Positions 39,525 through 50,333 are shown, numbered from the stretch's first letter. The stretch is 64,000 bases of DNA from Streptomyces tibetensis (GCF_007655005.1 NZ_SZVW01000027.1:1-64000), one strand, 5' to 3'. The notes: generated from the sequence alone by a model not told the origin. Numbers and translations: made by a program.

Positions 39525-40511
39525 ATGGATTTCGTGCGCCTGTCCGTCCTCGACCGCTCCCGCACCCGCGAGGGGCACACCCACCCCGAGGCGCTGCGCG
39601 ACACCGTGCGGCTGGCGCGGGAGCTGGAGCGGCTCGGCTACCACCGCGTCTGGGTCTCGGAGCACCACGGCGTGCCCGGGGTCGCCGGTTCCGCGCCGAC
39701 CGTGCTGGCCGCCGCCGTCGCGGGCGCCACGAGGACGATCCGGGTCGGCACCGGCGGGGTGATGCTGCCCAACCACCGGCCGCTGGTCGTGGCCGAGCAG
39801 TTCGGGGTGCTGGAGTCGCTGTTCCCCGGGCGGATCGACATGGGTCTGGGCCGGTCCGTCGGCTTCACGGACGGGGTGCGCCGGGTTCTCGGCCGCGACA
39901 AGGGCGACGCCGAGGACTTCGAAGGCCAGCTCGACGAGCTGCTCGGCTGGTTCCGGGGCACCTCCCCCACCGGCGTGCACGCCCGCCCATCCGAGGGCCT
40001 GACCGTGCCGCCGTTCGTCCTGGCCATGGGCGAGGGCGCCGGCATCGCCGCCCGAGCGGGCCTGCCCATGGTGATCGGCGACCTCAGGAACCGCGAGAAG
40101 ATGCGGCGCGGCATCGACCACTACCGCGACCGGTTCCGCCCCTCCGTCTGGGCCCCGGAGCCCTACGTCGTCGTCTCGGGCAGCATCGCCGTGGCCGGCA
40201 CCCCCGAGGAGGCCCGGCGGCTGCTCATCCCCGAGGCCTGGTCCATGGCGCACTCCCGCACCCGCGGCACCTTCCCGCCGCTGCCGCCCGCCGAGCGCGT
40301 GGAGGCACTCACCATGACCGGCAAGGAGCGCGACTTCTACGAGTCCGGCCTGACCGGCCACATCGCCGGCACCGAGGAGCAGGTCGCGCACGAGCTGGAG
40401 ACGCTGCTGAAGGAGACGGGCGCCCAGGAGGTCCTCGTCACGACCAGCACGTACGACCGTGAGGCCCTGCTGGACTCCTACCGGCGGCTGGCCGCGATCA
40501 CCTCCGGTTAG
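39525..40511 (+). CDS. LLM class flavin-dependent oxidoreductase (luciferase-like)
   Basis: This 328-residue protein of the bacterial luciferase-like fold has opening LSVLDRSRTREGHTHPEALR, then YHRVWVSEHHGVPGVAGSAP, the flavin-phosphate region IRVGTGGVMLPNHRPLVVAE and LFPGRIDMGLGRSVG. It groups with the MsnO8-like LLM subfamily by the first motif. The natural substrate is unknown. No ribosome site is visible before ATG 39525, and TAGAAC lies five bases upstream. A 21-bp gap separates it from the UvrA-like gene. Confidence 0.92.
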   Translation: MDFVRLSVLDRSRTREGHTHPEALRDTVRLARELERLGYHRVWVSEHHGVPGVAGSAPTVLAAAVAGATRTIRVGTGGVMLPNHRPLVVAEQFGVLESLFPGRIDMGLGRSVGFTDGVRRVLGRDKGDAEDFEGQLDELLGWFRGTSPTGVHARPSEGLTVPPFVLAMGEGAGIAARAGLPMVIGDLRNREKMRRGIDHYRDRFRPSVWAPEPYVVVSGSIAVAGTPEEARRLLIPEAWSMAHSRTRGTFPPLPPAERVEALTMTGKERDFYESGLTGHIAGTEEQVAHELETLLKETGAQEVLVTTSTYDREALLDSYRRLAAITSG

Positions 40512-40518
40512 CTCCGGT

Positions 40519-40524
40519 TAGAGT
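40519..40524 (+). promoter_or_regulatory. -10 element of the UvrA-like gene
   Basis: TAGAGT, eight bases before ATG 40533, overlaps the end of the LLM gene region and leaves no room for a ribosome site. Confidence 0.45.
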
Positions 40525-40532
40525 CGTCTTCC

Positions 40533-42878
40533 ATGCACGCCCGCGACCCCCATGACCCGTTCGTCCGTGTCCGCGGAGCCCGGGAGCACAACCTCCGAAG
40601 CGTCGACGTCGACATCCCCCGGGACGTGCTGGCCGTGTTCACCGGCGTGTCCGGCTCGGGCAAGTCGTCGCTGGCGTTCGGCACGATCTACGCGGAGGCG
40701 CAGCGGCGCTACTTCGAGTCGGTTGCGCCGTACGCACGCCGGCTGATCCACCAGGTCGGCGCGCCGAAGGTCGGGGAGATCACCGGCCTACCCCCGGCCG
40801 TCTCGCTCCAGCAGCGCCGGGCGGCGCCCACCTCCCGCTCCTCCGTCGGCACCGTCACCAACCTCTCGAACTCGCTGCGGATGCTGTTCTCCCGGGCCGG
40901 CACCTACCCGCCCGGCGCCGAGCGGCTCGACTCCGACGCCTTCTCCCCCAACACGGCGGTGGGGGCGTGCCCGGAGTGCCACGGGCTGGGACGGGTGCAC
41001 CGTACGAGCGAGGAACTCATGGTCCCCGACCCGTCGCTGTCGATCCGCGACGGGGCGATCGCGGCGTGGCCGGGAGCCTGGCAGGGCAAGAACCTGCGCG
41101 ACATCCTCGACGCGCTCGGCCACGACGTGGAGCGGCCGTGGCGGGAACTGCCCGCCAACGAGCGGGAGTGGATCCTGTTCACGGCCGAACAGCCGGTGGT
41201 GACGGTGCACCCGGTGCGGGACGCCGACCGCATCCAACGGCCGTACCAGGGCACGTACATGAGCGCCCACCGGTACGTGATGAAGACGTTCTCGGACTCC
41301 AAGAGCCCGACCCTGCGGGCCAAGGCCGAGCGGTTCCTCACCAGCGCGCCCTGCCCGGCGTGCGGCGGCAGCCGGCTGCGGCCCGAGGCCATGGCGGTGA
41401 CGTTCGGCGGCCGGACCATCGCCGAGCTGGCGGCACTGCCGCTGGTGGAGCTGGCCGACGGTCTCGACGGGACCTCGGAGGCCGCCCGGGTCCTCACCGA
41501 CGACCTGCGGTCCCGTATCGCGCCGGTCCTGGAGCTGGGGCTCGGCTACCTCAGTCTCGACCGGCCCACCCCCACCCTCTCCGCGGGCGAACTGCAGCGC
41601 CTGCGCCTCGCCACCCAGCTGCGCTCCGGCCTCTTCGGCGTGGTCTACGTCCTCGACGAGCCGTCGGCCGGACTGCACCCGGCGGACACCGAGGCGCTGC
41701 TCACGGTGCTGGAGCGGCTGAAGGCGTCCGGGAACTCGGTGTTCGTGGTGGAGCACCACCTCGACGTCATGCGGGGCGCCGACTGGCTGGTCGACGTGGG
41801 TCCGGACGCCGGCGAGCACGGCGGGCGGGTGCTGCACAGCGGCCCGGTGGCGGAGCTGGCCGGTGTCGAGGAGTCGGCGACGGCCCGCTACCTGTTCGAC
41901 CACTCCCCCACCCCGGCCCGGGACGTGCGCGAGGCGACCGGGTGGCTCGAGACCGGCCCGGTCTCGCGGCACAACCTGCGCGGGGTGACGGCGGAGTTCC
42001 CACTCGGCGTGTTCACCGCGGTGACCGGCGTGTCGGGCTCCGGCAAGTCCACGCTCATCGGCGAGATCACGGAGGACTCGGCGGGAGTGGGCCGGCTGGT
42101 CTCGGTCGACCAGCGGCCGATCGGCCGCACTCCGCGCTCCAACCTCGCCACCTACACGGGCCTCTTCGACGTCGTGCGCAAGGTGTTCGCGGCCACCGAC
42201 GGGGCCCACGAACGCGGTTTCGGCGTCGGGCGGTTCTCCTTCAACGTGGCGGGCGGGCGCTGCGAAACCTGTCAGGGCGAGGGATTCGTCAGTGTGGAGC
42301 TGCTGTTCCTGCCGAGCACGTACGCGCCCTGCCCGGACTGCGGCGGGGCCCGCTACAACCCGCAGACGCTGGAGGTGACGTACCGGGGGCGGAACATCGC
42401 GCAGGTACTGGATCTGACGGTGGAGAGCGCGGCGGAGTTCTTCGCTGACACCCCGGCCGTGGCCCGCAGCCTCGCCACCCTGCTCGACGTCGGTCTGGGC
42501 TACCTCCGCCTCGGCCAGCCCGCGACCGAGCTCTCCGGCGGCGAGGCCCAGCGCATCAAGTTGGCGAGCGAACTGCAGCGCGGCCGGCGCGGCCACACGC
42601 TGTACCTCCTCGACGAGCCCACGACCGGGCTGCACCCGGCGGACGTGGACGTCCTGATGCGCCAGTTGCACGGACTCGTCGACGCCGGGCACACGGTGGT
42701 CGTCGTCGAGCACGACATGTCCGTCGTCGCGGGCGCGGACTGGGTGATCGACCTCGGCCCGGGCGGCGGCGACGAGGGGGGCCGGATCGTGGCGGCGGGC
42801 CCGCCCCCGGACGTCGCCCGCTCGGCGGACAGCCGGACGGCACCGTATCTGGCGCGCGCTCTGTCCGGGGGCCGCTGA
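40533..42878 (+). CDS. UvrA-like ATP-binding excinuclease paralogue (class II)
   Basis: The protein has 781 residues with two ABC cassettes: Walker A FTGVSGSGKSSLAFG and VTGVSGSGKSTLIGE, signature regions TLSAGELQRLRLATQL and ELSGGEAQRIKLASEL, and Walker B VYVLDEPSAGLHP and LYLLDEPTTGLHP. Zinc knuckles are CPECHGLG, CPACGGSRLRP and CETCQGEG...CPDCGG. It is ~170 residues shorter than housekeeping UvrA, which fits the class II paralogues lacking the UvrB-binding region and often linked to antibiotic or DNA-intercalator tolerance. TAGAGT lies eight bases before ATG 40533, so the mRNA is probably leaderless. Confidence 0.92.
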   Translation: MHARDPHDPFVRVRGAREHNLRSVDVDIPRDVLAVFTGVSGSGKSSLAFGTIYAEAQRRYFESVAPYARRLIHQVGAPKVGEITGLPPAVSLQQRRAAPTSRSSVGTVTNLSNSLRMLFSRAGTYPPGAERLDSDAFSPNTAVGACPECHGLGRVHRTSEELMVPDPSLSIRDGAIAAWPGAWQGKNLRDILDALGHDVERPWRELPANEREWILFTAEQPVVTVHPVRDADRIQRPYQGTYMSAHRYVMKTFSDSKSPTLRAKAERFLTSAPCPACGGSRLRPEAMAVTFGGRTIAELAALPLVELADGLDGTSEAARVLTDDLRSRIAPVLELGLGYLSLDRPTPTLSAGELQRLRLATQLRSGLFGVVYVLDEPSAGLHPADTEALLTVLERLKASGNSVFVVEHHLDVMRGADWLVDVGPDAGEHGGRVLHSGPVAELAGVEESATARYLFDHSPTPARDVREATGWLETGPVSRHNLRGVTAEFPLGVFTAVTGVSGSGKSTLIGEITEDSAGVGRLVSVDQRPIGRTPRSNLATYTGLFDVVRKVFAATDGAHERGFGVGRFSFNVAGGRCETCQGEGFVSVELLFLPSTYAPCPDCGGARYNPQTLEVTYRGRNIAQVLDLTVESAAEFFADTPAVARSLATLLDVGLGYLRLGQPATELSGGEAQRIKLASELQRGRRGHTLYLLDEPTTGLHPADVDVLMRQLHGLVDAGHTVVVVEHDMSVVAGADWVIDLGPGGGDEGGRIVAAGPPPDVARSADSRTAPYLARALSGGR

Positions 42879-42993
42879 GGTCCGGCAGCGCGCACCCGCG
42901 CCGGCGGCAGGGGGAAACCGAGGCGCGGCGAGGACGCACGCGACGGGCCCCGTCGAGATCCGGGCGCCTCTACCGCCGAAGTCCGGGAGCCCC

Positions 42994-43809
42994 CTAGGCC
43001 ACCAGCACCGTGTGCGTCCAGGCCGGCGCGGCCGTCTCCTGCGACTGGGCCGCTCGGGCGAGAGCGCGGCGGTCGGGGCTGCCGCCCGGCGGGAGGGCGT
43101 CGCGTACCTCGACCTCCGCGATCAGGCCGCGGGCGGTCGTCACCCGCCACAGGGACGCCAGCAGCGTGTCCTCGCCGACGTACGCGGGGGCCGTGGTGGC
43201 CCTGCCGTCTGTGAGCCGGTAGCCGAGGCGGACCGGCTGGACCGGCACCCCGGCGTCCAGGGCGGCCTGGAAGACGGCCCGGCGGAAGGTGCCCTGGGCC
43301 CGGCCGCACCAGGTGCTGCCCTCGGGGAAGGCCGCGACCGCGGTGCCCTCGCGCAGCGCCGCGGCGATCCGGGCGACGGTGTCCGGGAGGGCCCGCAGCC
43401 GGTCCCGGTCGATGAACAGGGTTCCGCCGCGCGCGGCCAGCGCACCGGCGACGGGCCAGCGCCGCACCTCCGTCTTGGCCAGCATCCGGGCGGGGCGTAC
43501 GGCGGCGAGCAGCGGGATGTCCAGCCAGGAGATGTGGTTGGCGACCAGCAGCAGACCCCCGGTGGGGACGGCTGCGCCGGTGACCCGGACCCGGACGCCG
43601 GCGGCCCGTACGATCCACCGGCACCAGCGCCGGACCAGCGACGCCGGTATCCGGGCGCCGAAGGGTGTCAGCGCGATCCCCGCGAGGAGGAGCAGGACGA
43701 CCGCGCCGAGCCGCAGCACGGCCCGCGGCACATCCCGCGCCCGCACGGCCGCCGGCACCCGGACACAGGCCTCGGGCGTGCAGGGCGCGGTGGGCAGCCA
43801 GGCGCTCAT
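42994..43809 (-). CDS. Lysophospholipid/1-acylglycerol-3-phosphate acyltransferase (OlsA-like)
   Basis: This 271-residue PlsC-family enzyme has a membrane segment (LRLGAVVLLLLAGIALTPFG) and the acyltransferase boxes NHISWLD (HX4D), TLFIDRD and AAFPEGSTWCG. It starts in a TGATG overlap with the GNAT acyltransferase gene. Such a pair is the composition of ornithine-lipid synthesis: the GNAT enzyme makes lyso-ornithine lipid and this one adds the second acyl chain. That assignment is inferred from domain pairing. Confidence 0.85.
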   Translation of the reverse strand: MSAWLPTAPCTPEACVRVPAAVRARDVPRAVLRLGAVVLLLLAGIALTPFGARIPASLVRRWCRWIVRAAGVRVRVTGAAVPTGGLLLVANHISWLDIPLLAAVRPARMLAKTEVRRWPVAGALAARGGTLFIDRDRLRALPDTVARIAAALREGTAVAAFPEGSTWCGRAQGTFRRAVFQAALDAGVPVQPVRLGYRLTDGRATTAPAYVGEDTLLASLWRVTTARGLIAEVEVRDALPPGGSPDRRALARAAQSQETAAPAWTHTVLVA

Positions 43810-44576
43810 CAGGCCGGAACGAGGGAGAGGAAGTGGCGCAGGTAGCGCCCGTTGACGCGGCTCATCGGCAGCAGCACGTACAGGTCGGCGACGCCGAAGT
43901 CCGGGTCGTGGGCCGGTTCGCCGCAGACCCAGGCACCGAGGCGCAGGTATCCGCGCAGCAGGGCGGGCAGTTCGACGCGGGACGCGGGCGCCGGGCCCGG
44001 TGTCCACGGCAGCAGCGGCCGGACCCGGAACTCCTCAGGGGAGAGGTGCCGGCCGCTCACCCGGTCCCAGGTGGCGGACGCGAGGGTGCCGCCGTCGGCG
44101 AGCGGTACGGAGCAGCAGCCGGCCAGCCACTCGTGGCCGCGGTCGACCATGTAGCGGGCGATGCCGGCCCAGATGAGGCTGATGACCGCGCCGTCACGGT
44201 GGTCGGGGTGCACGCAGGAGCGGCCGACCTCGACGAGCTGCGGGCGGATCCCGTCGAGGGCGCTCAGGTCGAACTCGCCCTCGGAGTAGAGCCGTCCGGC
44301 CACCGCCGCGCGCTCCGGCGGCAGCAGCCGGTAGGTGCCGACGACCTGGCCGGTCGTCTCCTCCCGTACGAGCAGGTGGTCGCAGTACGCGTCGAACGAG
44401 TCGGCGTCGAGGCCCGGCTGGGGGCCGGCCAGCAGGGCGCCCAGCTCCCCGGCGAAGACGTCGTGCCGCAGCCGCTGGGCGGCCCGCACGTCCTCCTCGT
44501 CGCGGGCGAGGGTGACGGTGTAGCGGGTGGGGGCCGCGGGCTGCGCGGGGCGGTCGACGGTCAGTACGCCGGTCAT
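43809..44576 (-). CDS. GNAT-type N-acyltransferase (OlsB-like)
   Basis: This 255-residue acyltransferase is of the autoinducer-synthase/OlsB-like GNAT group. The N-terminal YTVTLARDEEDVRAAQRLRH and DVFAGELGALL mark the hemolysin/OlsB fold, DHLLVREETTGQVVGTYRLL is the GNAT core, and VEVGRSCVHPDHRDGAVISL is the acyl-carrier contact strand seen in ornithine-acyl-ACP acyltransferases. It transfers an acyl chain from ACP to ornithine if the pathway assignment is right. AGGAGAG precedes ATG 44576. It is the first gene of the two-gene unit. Confidence 0.83.
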   Translation of the reverse strand: MTGVLTVDRPAQPAAPTRYTVTLARDEEDVRAAQRLRHDVFAGELGALLAGPQPGLDADSFDAYCDHLLVREETTGQVVGTYRLLPPERAAVAGRLYSEGEFDLSALDGIRPQLVEVGRSCVHPDHRDGAVISLIWAGIARYMVDRGHEWLAGCCSVPLADGGTLASATWDRVSGRHLSPEEFRVRPLLPWTPGPAPASRVELPALLRGYLRLGAWVCGEPAHDPDFGVADLYVLLPMSRVNGRYLRHFLSLVPA

Positions 44577-44797
44577 GGCTCTCTCCTGGTCACGGGCCGG
44601 TTCGCTGAGGCGGGGCGGGGCGCTGAGCGGTGTCGTGCGGGCCTTCGCCTCTGTTCTCCCGACACCGCCTGACCGCCACGTGTCATGTGCAGAGAGAACG
44701 GGTGTGAGGTTGCTGAACGGCTCGCGCCCCGGGTGCGGCCCGGATGGCCTAGTGAGCTGGTCCGGAGATCCTTTCGCAGTAGCGGCAGATCCGGTCG

Positions 44798-45061
44798 ATG
44801 ATCTGGCACCCCGGGGCGCGACTCGTCGGACAAGCCGTCCAGCCGCCCGGCCAGGAACCGGGTCCGCCACCGGCGCACCGTCTTGCGGTCGGTCTCCAGC
44901 CGGGCCGCCACCGCGGTATTGCTCAGCCCGTCCGCGCAGGCGAGCACGATCGCGGCCCGCTGGGCCAGGCCCTGCGCCGTCGACCGGCCCCGGGCCCAGT
45001 TCCGCAAGATCGACCGCTCCTCCCCGGACAGCACGAGCGGCTCCAGCCTGGTGTCCCCCAT
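44798..45061 (-). pseudogene. N-terminal remnant of an IS630-family transposase
   Basis: About 88 codons encode the helix-turn-helix part of an IS630-like transposase: LVLSGEERSILRNWARG, STAQGLAQRAAIVLACADGL, SNTAVAARLETDRKTVRRWR and LAGRLDGLSDESRPGVP. After PGVP the reading becomes unrelated and the DDE catalytic domain is missing. No terminal inverted repeats were identified. Confidence 0.85.
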
Positions 45062-45165
45062 GCCTTAAGGACACCGCCCCCAGCCACCTCGCGACTGGCA
45101 AACGCCCGAATCTGAAACGGAAGGCGACTCACGAGGCGAGACCAGAACTCAAAACCGGGACACTA

Positions 45166-45214
45166 GCGGGCGCGGGGAACTGCGCGACCAGCCACGCCCC
45201 ACCCGCAGCCGCCG
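45166..45214. repeat. Dispersed GC-rich intergenic element downstream of sdhB
   Basis: The core GCGCGGGGAACTGCGCGACC followed by a GCCACGCCCC...CGCAGCC tail is, to my recollection, one of the most frequent intergenic repeats in Streptomyces chromosomes and often follows stop codons. Here it lies 22 bp after the sdhB stop. A transcription-end or REP-like role is possible. Confidence 0.5.
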
Positions 45215-45236
45215 GACTACCGTCCCCGCAGCGGTG

Positions 45237-45979
45237 CTACCGCTTCACCTTCCGCGCAGCCCGCAACCACTCCTTGTTCATGCTGGTGATGGACATCAAC
45301 GGGATGCCCTTCGGGCAGGCGGTGGCGCACTCACCCGCGAGCGTGCACCCCCCGAACCCTTCCTCGTCCATCTGCTCCACCATGTCCAGCACCCGCGTCT
45401 CCCGCTCGGGCGCCCCCTGCGGCAGCACGTTCAGATGGTTGATCTTGGCGGACGTGAACAGCATCGCCGCCCCGTTGGGACACGCCGCCACACACGCCCC
45501 GCACCCTATGCACTCGGCGTGCTCGAAGGCGAGGTCGGCATCGGGCTTCGGCACCGGCGTGGCATGCGCCTCGGGAGCCGCTCCGGTCGGCGCGGTGATG
45601 TACCCGCCGGCCTGGATGATGCGGTCGAACGCCGACCGGTCCACGACCAGGTCCTTGATCACCGGGAACGCCGATGCCCGCCACGGCTCGACGTCGATGG
45701 TGTCGCCGTCCTCGAAGGAGCGCATGTGCAGCTGGCAGGTGGTGGTCCGCTCGGGCCCGTGCGCGTCGCCGTTGATGACGAGCGAGCACGCACCGCAGAT
45801 GCCTTCGCGACAGTCGTGGTCGAAGGCGACGGGGTCCTCGCCCTTGACGATGAGCTCCTCGTTGAGCGTGTCGAGCATCTCCAGGAACGACATGTCGGGC
45901 GAGATGCCGTCCACCTCGTACGTGGACATCGTGCCGTCGGCGTCGGCGTTCTTCTGCCGCCAGACGCGCAGGGTGAGCT

Positions 45980-45983
<4 letters not shown>
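45237..45983 (-). CDS. sdhB: Succinate dehydrogenase/fumarate reductase iron-sulfur subunit
   Basis: This 248-residue subunit carries three Fe-S clusters: [2Fe-2S] ligands in DHDCREGICGACSLVINGDA plus the later Cys in TTTCQLHM, and [4Fe-4S]/[3Fe-4S] ligands in CIGCGACVAACPNG and GECATACPKGIPL. It passes electrons between the flavoprotein and quinone. ATG 45983 overlaps the sdhA stop by 4 bp (ATGA). It is the last gene of a C-A-B operon that uses a single membrane subunit. Confidence 0.96.
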
Positions 45984-47929
<1,946 letters not shown>

Positions 47930-47931
47930 CT

Positions 47932-48639
47932 TCAGCTCACCACTCCGGTCATGACGCCCACGGGTACGGCGATGAAACCGGCCGTGAGCAGCAGCGCGAG
48001 GACGCCTGCGACGGTTTTCAGGGCGCGGTCGCGGGTGCGGCTGCCGGCGCCGAGGGTCTGGGCCGCGCTCCAGAAGCCGTGCCGGACGTGCAGGCCGAGC
48101 GCGAGCATCGCGACGATGTAGACGACGTTGCCGTACCAGGTGGAGAAGGTGTCCACGACGTTCTGGTACGGGTGGCCCTCCTGGAAGCCGCCGGAGTGCA
48201 CGGTGCCGGTCGTCAGGTCCAGGATGTGCCACACGATGAACAGGCCGAGGATGACGCCGCCCCATCGCATGGTCCGCGTGGCGTAGCTCGCCCGTGCCTT
48301 CTTGTGCACGTACTTGCCGGGCCGTGCCCTGATGTCGCGGCGGCTGAGCTGGTACGCCGAGGTGGCGTGGGCGACGACGGCGACGACCAGCACGATCCGG
48401 ACGAGCCAGAGCGTCCACTCGTAGTGCATGAACGGCTCGCCGACGACGCGCAGCCAGTGCGCGTACGCGTTGAACTCGCCCGCCCCGAAGAAGATCTTCA
48501 GGTTTCCGATCATGTGGACGACCAGGTACAGCAGCATGATCAGACCGCTGACCGCCATCACGGTCTTCTTGCCGACGGTGGAGTCCCACACGGTGCGTGC
48601 GAAGGACGGCCGCCGGTCCGTCCGCGTTGCCAGAGCCAT
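47932..48639 (-). CDS. sdhC: Succinate dehydrogenase cytochrome b subunit
   Basis: This 235-residue membrane anchor has five hydrophobic helices and His residues placed to ligate heme b (LYLVVHMIGNLKIFFG, LVVAVVAHATSAYQLS, GLFIVWHILDLTTGTVH, ALGLHVRHGFWSAAQTLG). The single fused anchor is typical of type B (Wolinella/Bacillus-like) complexes that use menaquinone. It is first in the operon. TAGCGT lies eight bases before ATG 48639, so its mRNA has almost no leader. A divergent LysR gene lies 83 bp away. Confidence 0.95.
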   Translation of the reverse strand: MALATRTDRRPSFARTVWDSTVGKKTVMAVSGLIMLLYLVVHMIGNLKIFFGAGEFNAYAHWLRVVGEPFMHYEWTLWLVRIVLVVAVVAHATSAYQLSRRDIRARPGKYVHKKARASYATRTMRWGGVILGLFIVWHILDLTTGTVHSGGFQEGHPYQNVVDTFSTWYGNVVYIVAMLALGLHVRHGFWSAAQTLGAGSRTRDRALKTVAGVLALLLTAGFIAVPVGVMTGVVS

Positions 48640-48647
48640 GGAACAGC

Positions 48648-48653
48648 ACGCTA
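48648..48653 (-). promoter_or_regulatory. -10 element of the sdhCAB operon
   Basis: TAGCGT on the minus strand ends eight bases before the sdhC ATG, implying a near-leaderless transcript. Confidence 0.5.
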
Positions 48654-48696
48654 CGGATCGGCGCCCGATCGGTCCAAGACATGGTCCGGCTTGACT

Positions 48697-48715
48697 CCAT
48701 AGGCTGCCTCTATGG
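48697..48715. promoter_or_regulatory. LysR-type site CCATAG-N7-CTATGG in the sdhC-lysR intergenic region
   Basis: The 19-bp dyad overlaps the TATGGT -10 box (48711-48716) of the LysR gene, which itself ends six bases before ATG 48723. It contains the T-N11-A arrangement. The position suits autorepression of the regulator and control of the divergent sdh operon. Confidence 0.6.
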
Positions 48716-48722
48716 TGGGAGC

Positions 48723-49607
48723 ATGCAGTTCCAGCAGCTCCAGTACTTCGTGGCCGTCGCCGAGACCCGGCACTTCACCCGGGCCGCCGACCTGGTCCAC
48801 GTCGCCCAGCCGTCGCTGTCGCAGCAGATCAAGGCGCTGGAGCGGGAGCTGGGCGCGGACCTGTTCCTGCGCGCCCGGGGCAACATCACGCTCACGGACG
48901 CCGGGGAGGCGCTCCTCCCGCTCGCCCGCCGCATCCTGGCCGACGCGGACACGGCCCGGCACGAGGTGCAGGAACTGGCGCAGCTGCGCAGCGGCCGGGT
49001 GCGCCTGGGCGCCACGCCGAGTGTGTGCACGGGCCTGCTGCCGGACGTCCTGCGGGCCTTCCACGACCGCTACCCCGGCATCCGGCTGCTGATCGAGGAG
49101 GGCGGCTCGCACGACCTGGTGCGGGAACTCGCGCGCGGGGCGCTGGATCTGGCGCTGGTGGTGCTTCCGCTGCCGACGCCGTCACCGGCTCTGACGACGG
49201 TGGAGCTGCTGCGGGAGGACCTGGTCGTGGTCTCCTCCCCGGACGCGCCGAGGCCGGGGCAGGGACGGCGTACCGTCCGGGTCTCCGACCTGGAGAGTGA
49301 GCGGCTGGTGATGTTCCGGCACGGGTACGACCTGCGCGAGCTGACCGTGGCGGCGTGCCGGGCCGAGGGGTTCGAACCCGACTTCGCCGTCGAGGGCGGG
49401 GAGATGGACGCGGTGCTGGGCTTTGTGCGAGCCGGGCTGGGCGTCGCCGTGGTGCCCCGGATGGTCGCGGCGAGGTCGGGTCGCGGCCTGCGGGTGACGC
49501 CCCTCGCCCGGCCCGGCCTGCACCGGACGATCGCGCTGGCCCACCGCAGCGACGTGGCGCCGCCCCGGGCCGCGCGGGAGTTGCAGCGCATGCTGCTGGA
49601 GCGGTGA
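48723..49607 (+). CDS. LysR family transcriptional regulator
   Basis: This 294-residue LysR protein has the winged HTH at the N-terminus (QLQYFVAVAETRHFTRAADL, VAQPSLSQQIKALERELGAD) and a substrate-binding domain starting near residue 90 (SGRVRLGATPSVCTGLLPDV). It is divergent from sdhCAB with a dyad in between and probably regulates that operon. The effector could be a C4-dicarboxylate or redox cue; nothing in the sequence decides this. Start ATG 48723 is preceded by TATGGT-N6, so it is likely leaderless. Confidence 0.93.
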   Translation: MQFQQLQYFVAVAETRHFTRAADLVHVAQPSLSQQIKALERELGADLFLRARGNITLTDAGEALLPLARRILADADTARHEVQELAQLRSGRVRLGATPSVCTGLLPDVLRAFHDRYPGIRLLIEEGGSHDLVRELARGALDLALVVLPLPTPSPALTTVELLREDLVVVSSPDAPRPGQGRRTVRVSDLESERLVMFRHGYDLRELTVAACRAEGFEPDFAVEGGEMDAVLGFVRAGLGVAVVPRMVAARSGRGLRVTPLARPGLHRTIALAHRSDVAPPRAARELQRMLLER

Positions 49608-49658
49608 GCCTCGCGGAGCGTAACGGCACCGGACGCCCTGCTTGCCGTACGGCTGCGG

Positions 49659-50261
49659 CTAGCGCGCCGGGGGGCCGGCGGCCGGCCGGTGAGAGGACGC
49701 CAGGTGCAGGAGTTCGTCGACGGGCCACTGGTCGTAGACGTGCTCGCCGTACTTGGCCGCGAGGACTCTGCCGTCGGTGCCGATCAGGAAGTCGGCGGGC
49801 AGCCCGAGCCTGCCACCGGGCTGGTCGGCCGCGGGGAGCCGCTCGCGGCCTCGGACGACCTCCCACCCGCTGCGGAACACCGCCGCGATCACCGGCCCCC
49901 AGGCACGTGGGCTGAGCAGCGCGCGAGCAGCCGACTCGACACCGAACTCGGCGTACAGCCGCTTCTCGGGGTCGGCGACGACCGCGAAGGGCAGGTCGCC
50001 GGTGTGCCGTCGCAGTTCCTCGGCGGGCGAGTGGAAGACCACGACCTCGCGCACCCCGGCGGCCTCGATCTCCGCGTGCCGGCGGACCACCGACCGCAGA
50101 TGCAGATGGCACACCGGGCACCCGGCGAACCGCCGGAACTGCAGGTGCACCAGACGCTCGGGGTCGGGGACGGCGACGGGACCGCCGGAGACCGTGGCGA
50201 TGTGTCGTCCGGCGACGGTGGAGCCGGGCCGTAACGGCCGTGCGGGCATACGCATGAGCAT
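49659..50261 (-). CDS. Thioredoxin-fold AhpC/TSA-like protein
   Basis: This 200-residue peroxiredoxin-like protein has VHLQFRRFAGCPVCHLHLRS, placing a CPxC redox motif at the start of helix 1, followed by REVVVFHSPAEELRRHTGDL and FAVVADPEKRLYAEFGVES. The C-terminal GLPADFLIGTDGRVLAAKYG is the usual thioredoxin-fold end. It may reduce peroxides or disulfides. ATG 50261 is preferred (GGGAG six bases upstream). A good promoter (TTGTGA, 18 bp, TACACT on the minus strand) reads from 50328, and a 15-bp dyad lies right at the expected start site. Confidence 0.85.
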   Translation of the reverse strand: MLMRMPARPLRPGSTVAGRHIATVSGGPVAVPDPERLVHLQFRRFAGCPVCHLHLRSVVRRHAEIEAAGVREVVVFHSPAEELRRHTGDLPFAVVADPEKRLYAEFGVESAARALLSPRAWGPVIAAVFRSGWEVVRGRERLPAADQPGGRLGLPADFLIGTDGRVLAAKYGEHVYDQWPVDELLHLASSHRPAAGPPAR

Positions 50262-50277
50262 GGTCGCTCCCTCGTAG

Positions 50278-50292
50278 GAGTACGGCGTACTC
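50278..50292. promoter_or_regulatory. TetR operator copy 1, GAGTACGGCGTACTC
   Basis: This perfect dyad is immediately downstream of the -10 (50299-50304, minus strand) of the AhpC-like gene, where a repressor would block initiation. A second copy of the same core GTAYGGCGTAC lies at the TetR promoter. Confidence 0.7.
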
Positions 50293-50333
50293 TTACGGAG
50301 TGTAGGCGTGTGCCGCACGCTCTCACAAGGTAG

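Larger units (their letters stand above)
44577..45236. other. 660-bp insertion scar between the acyltransferase and sdh operons
   Basis: The segment contains no intact gene. It holds an IS630-type transposase fragment (44798-45061), flanking sequence of unclear origin that is partly open in several frames, and a Streptomyces-type dispersed GC-rich repeat just behind sdhB. Confidence 0.6.
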
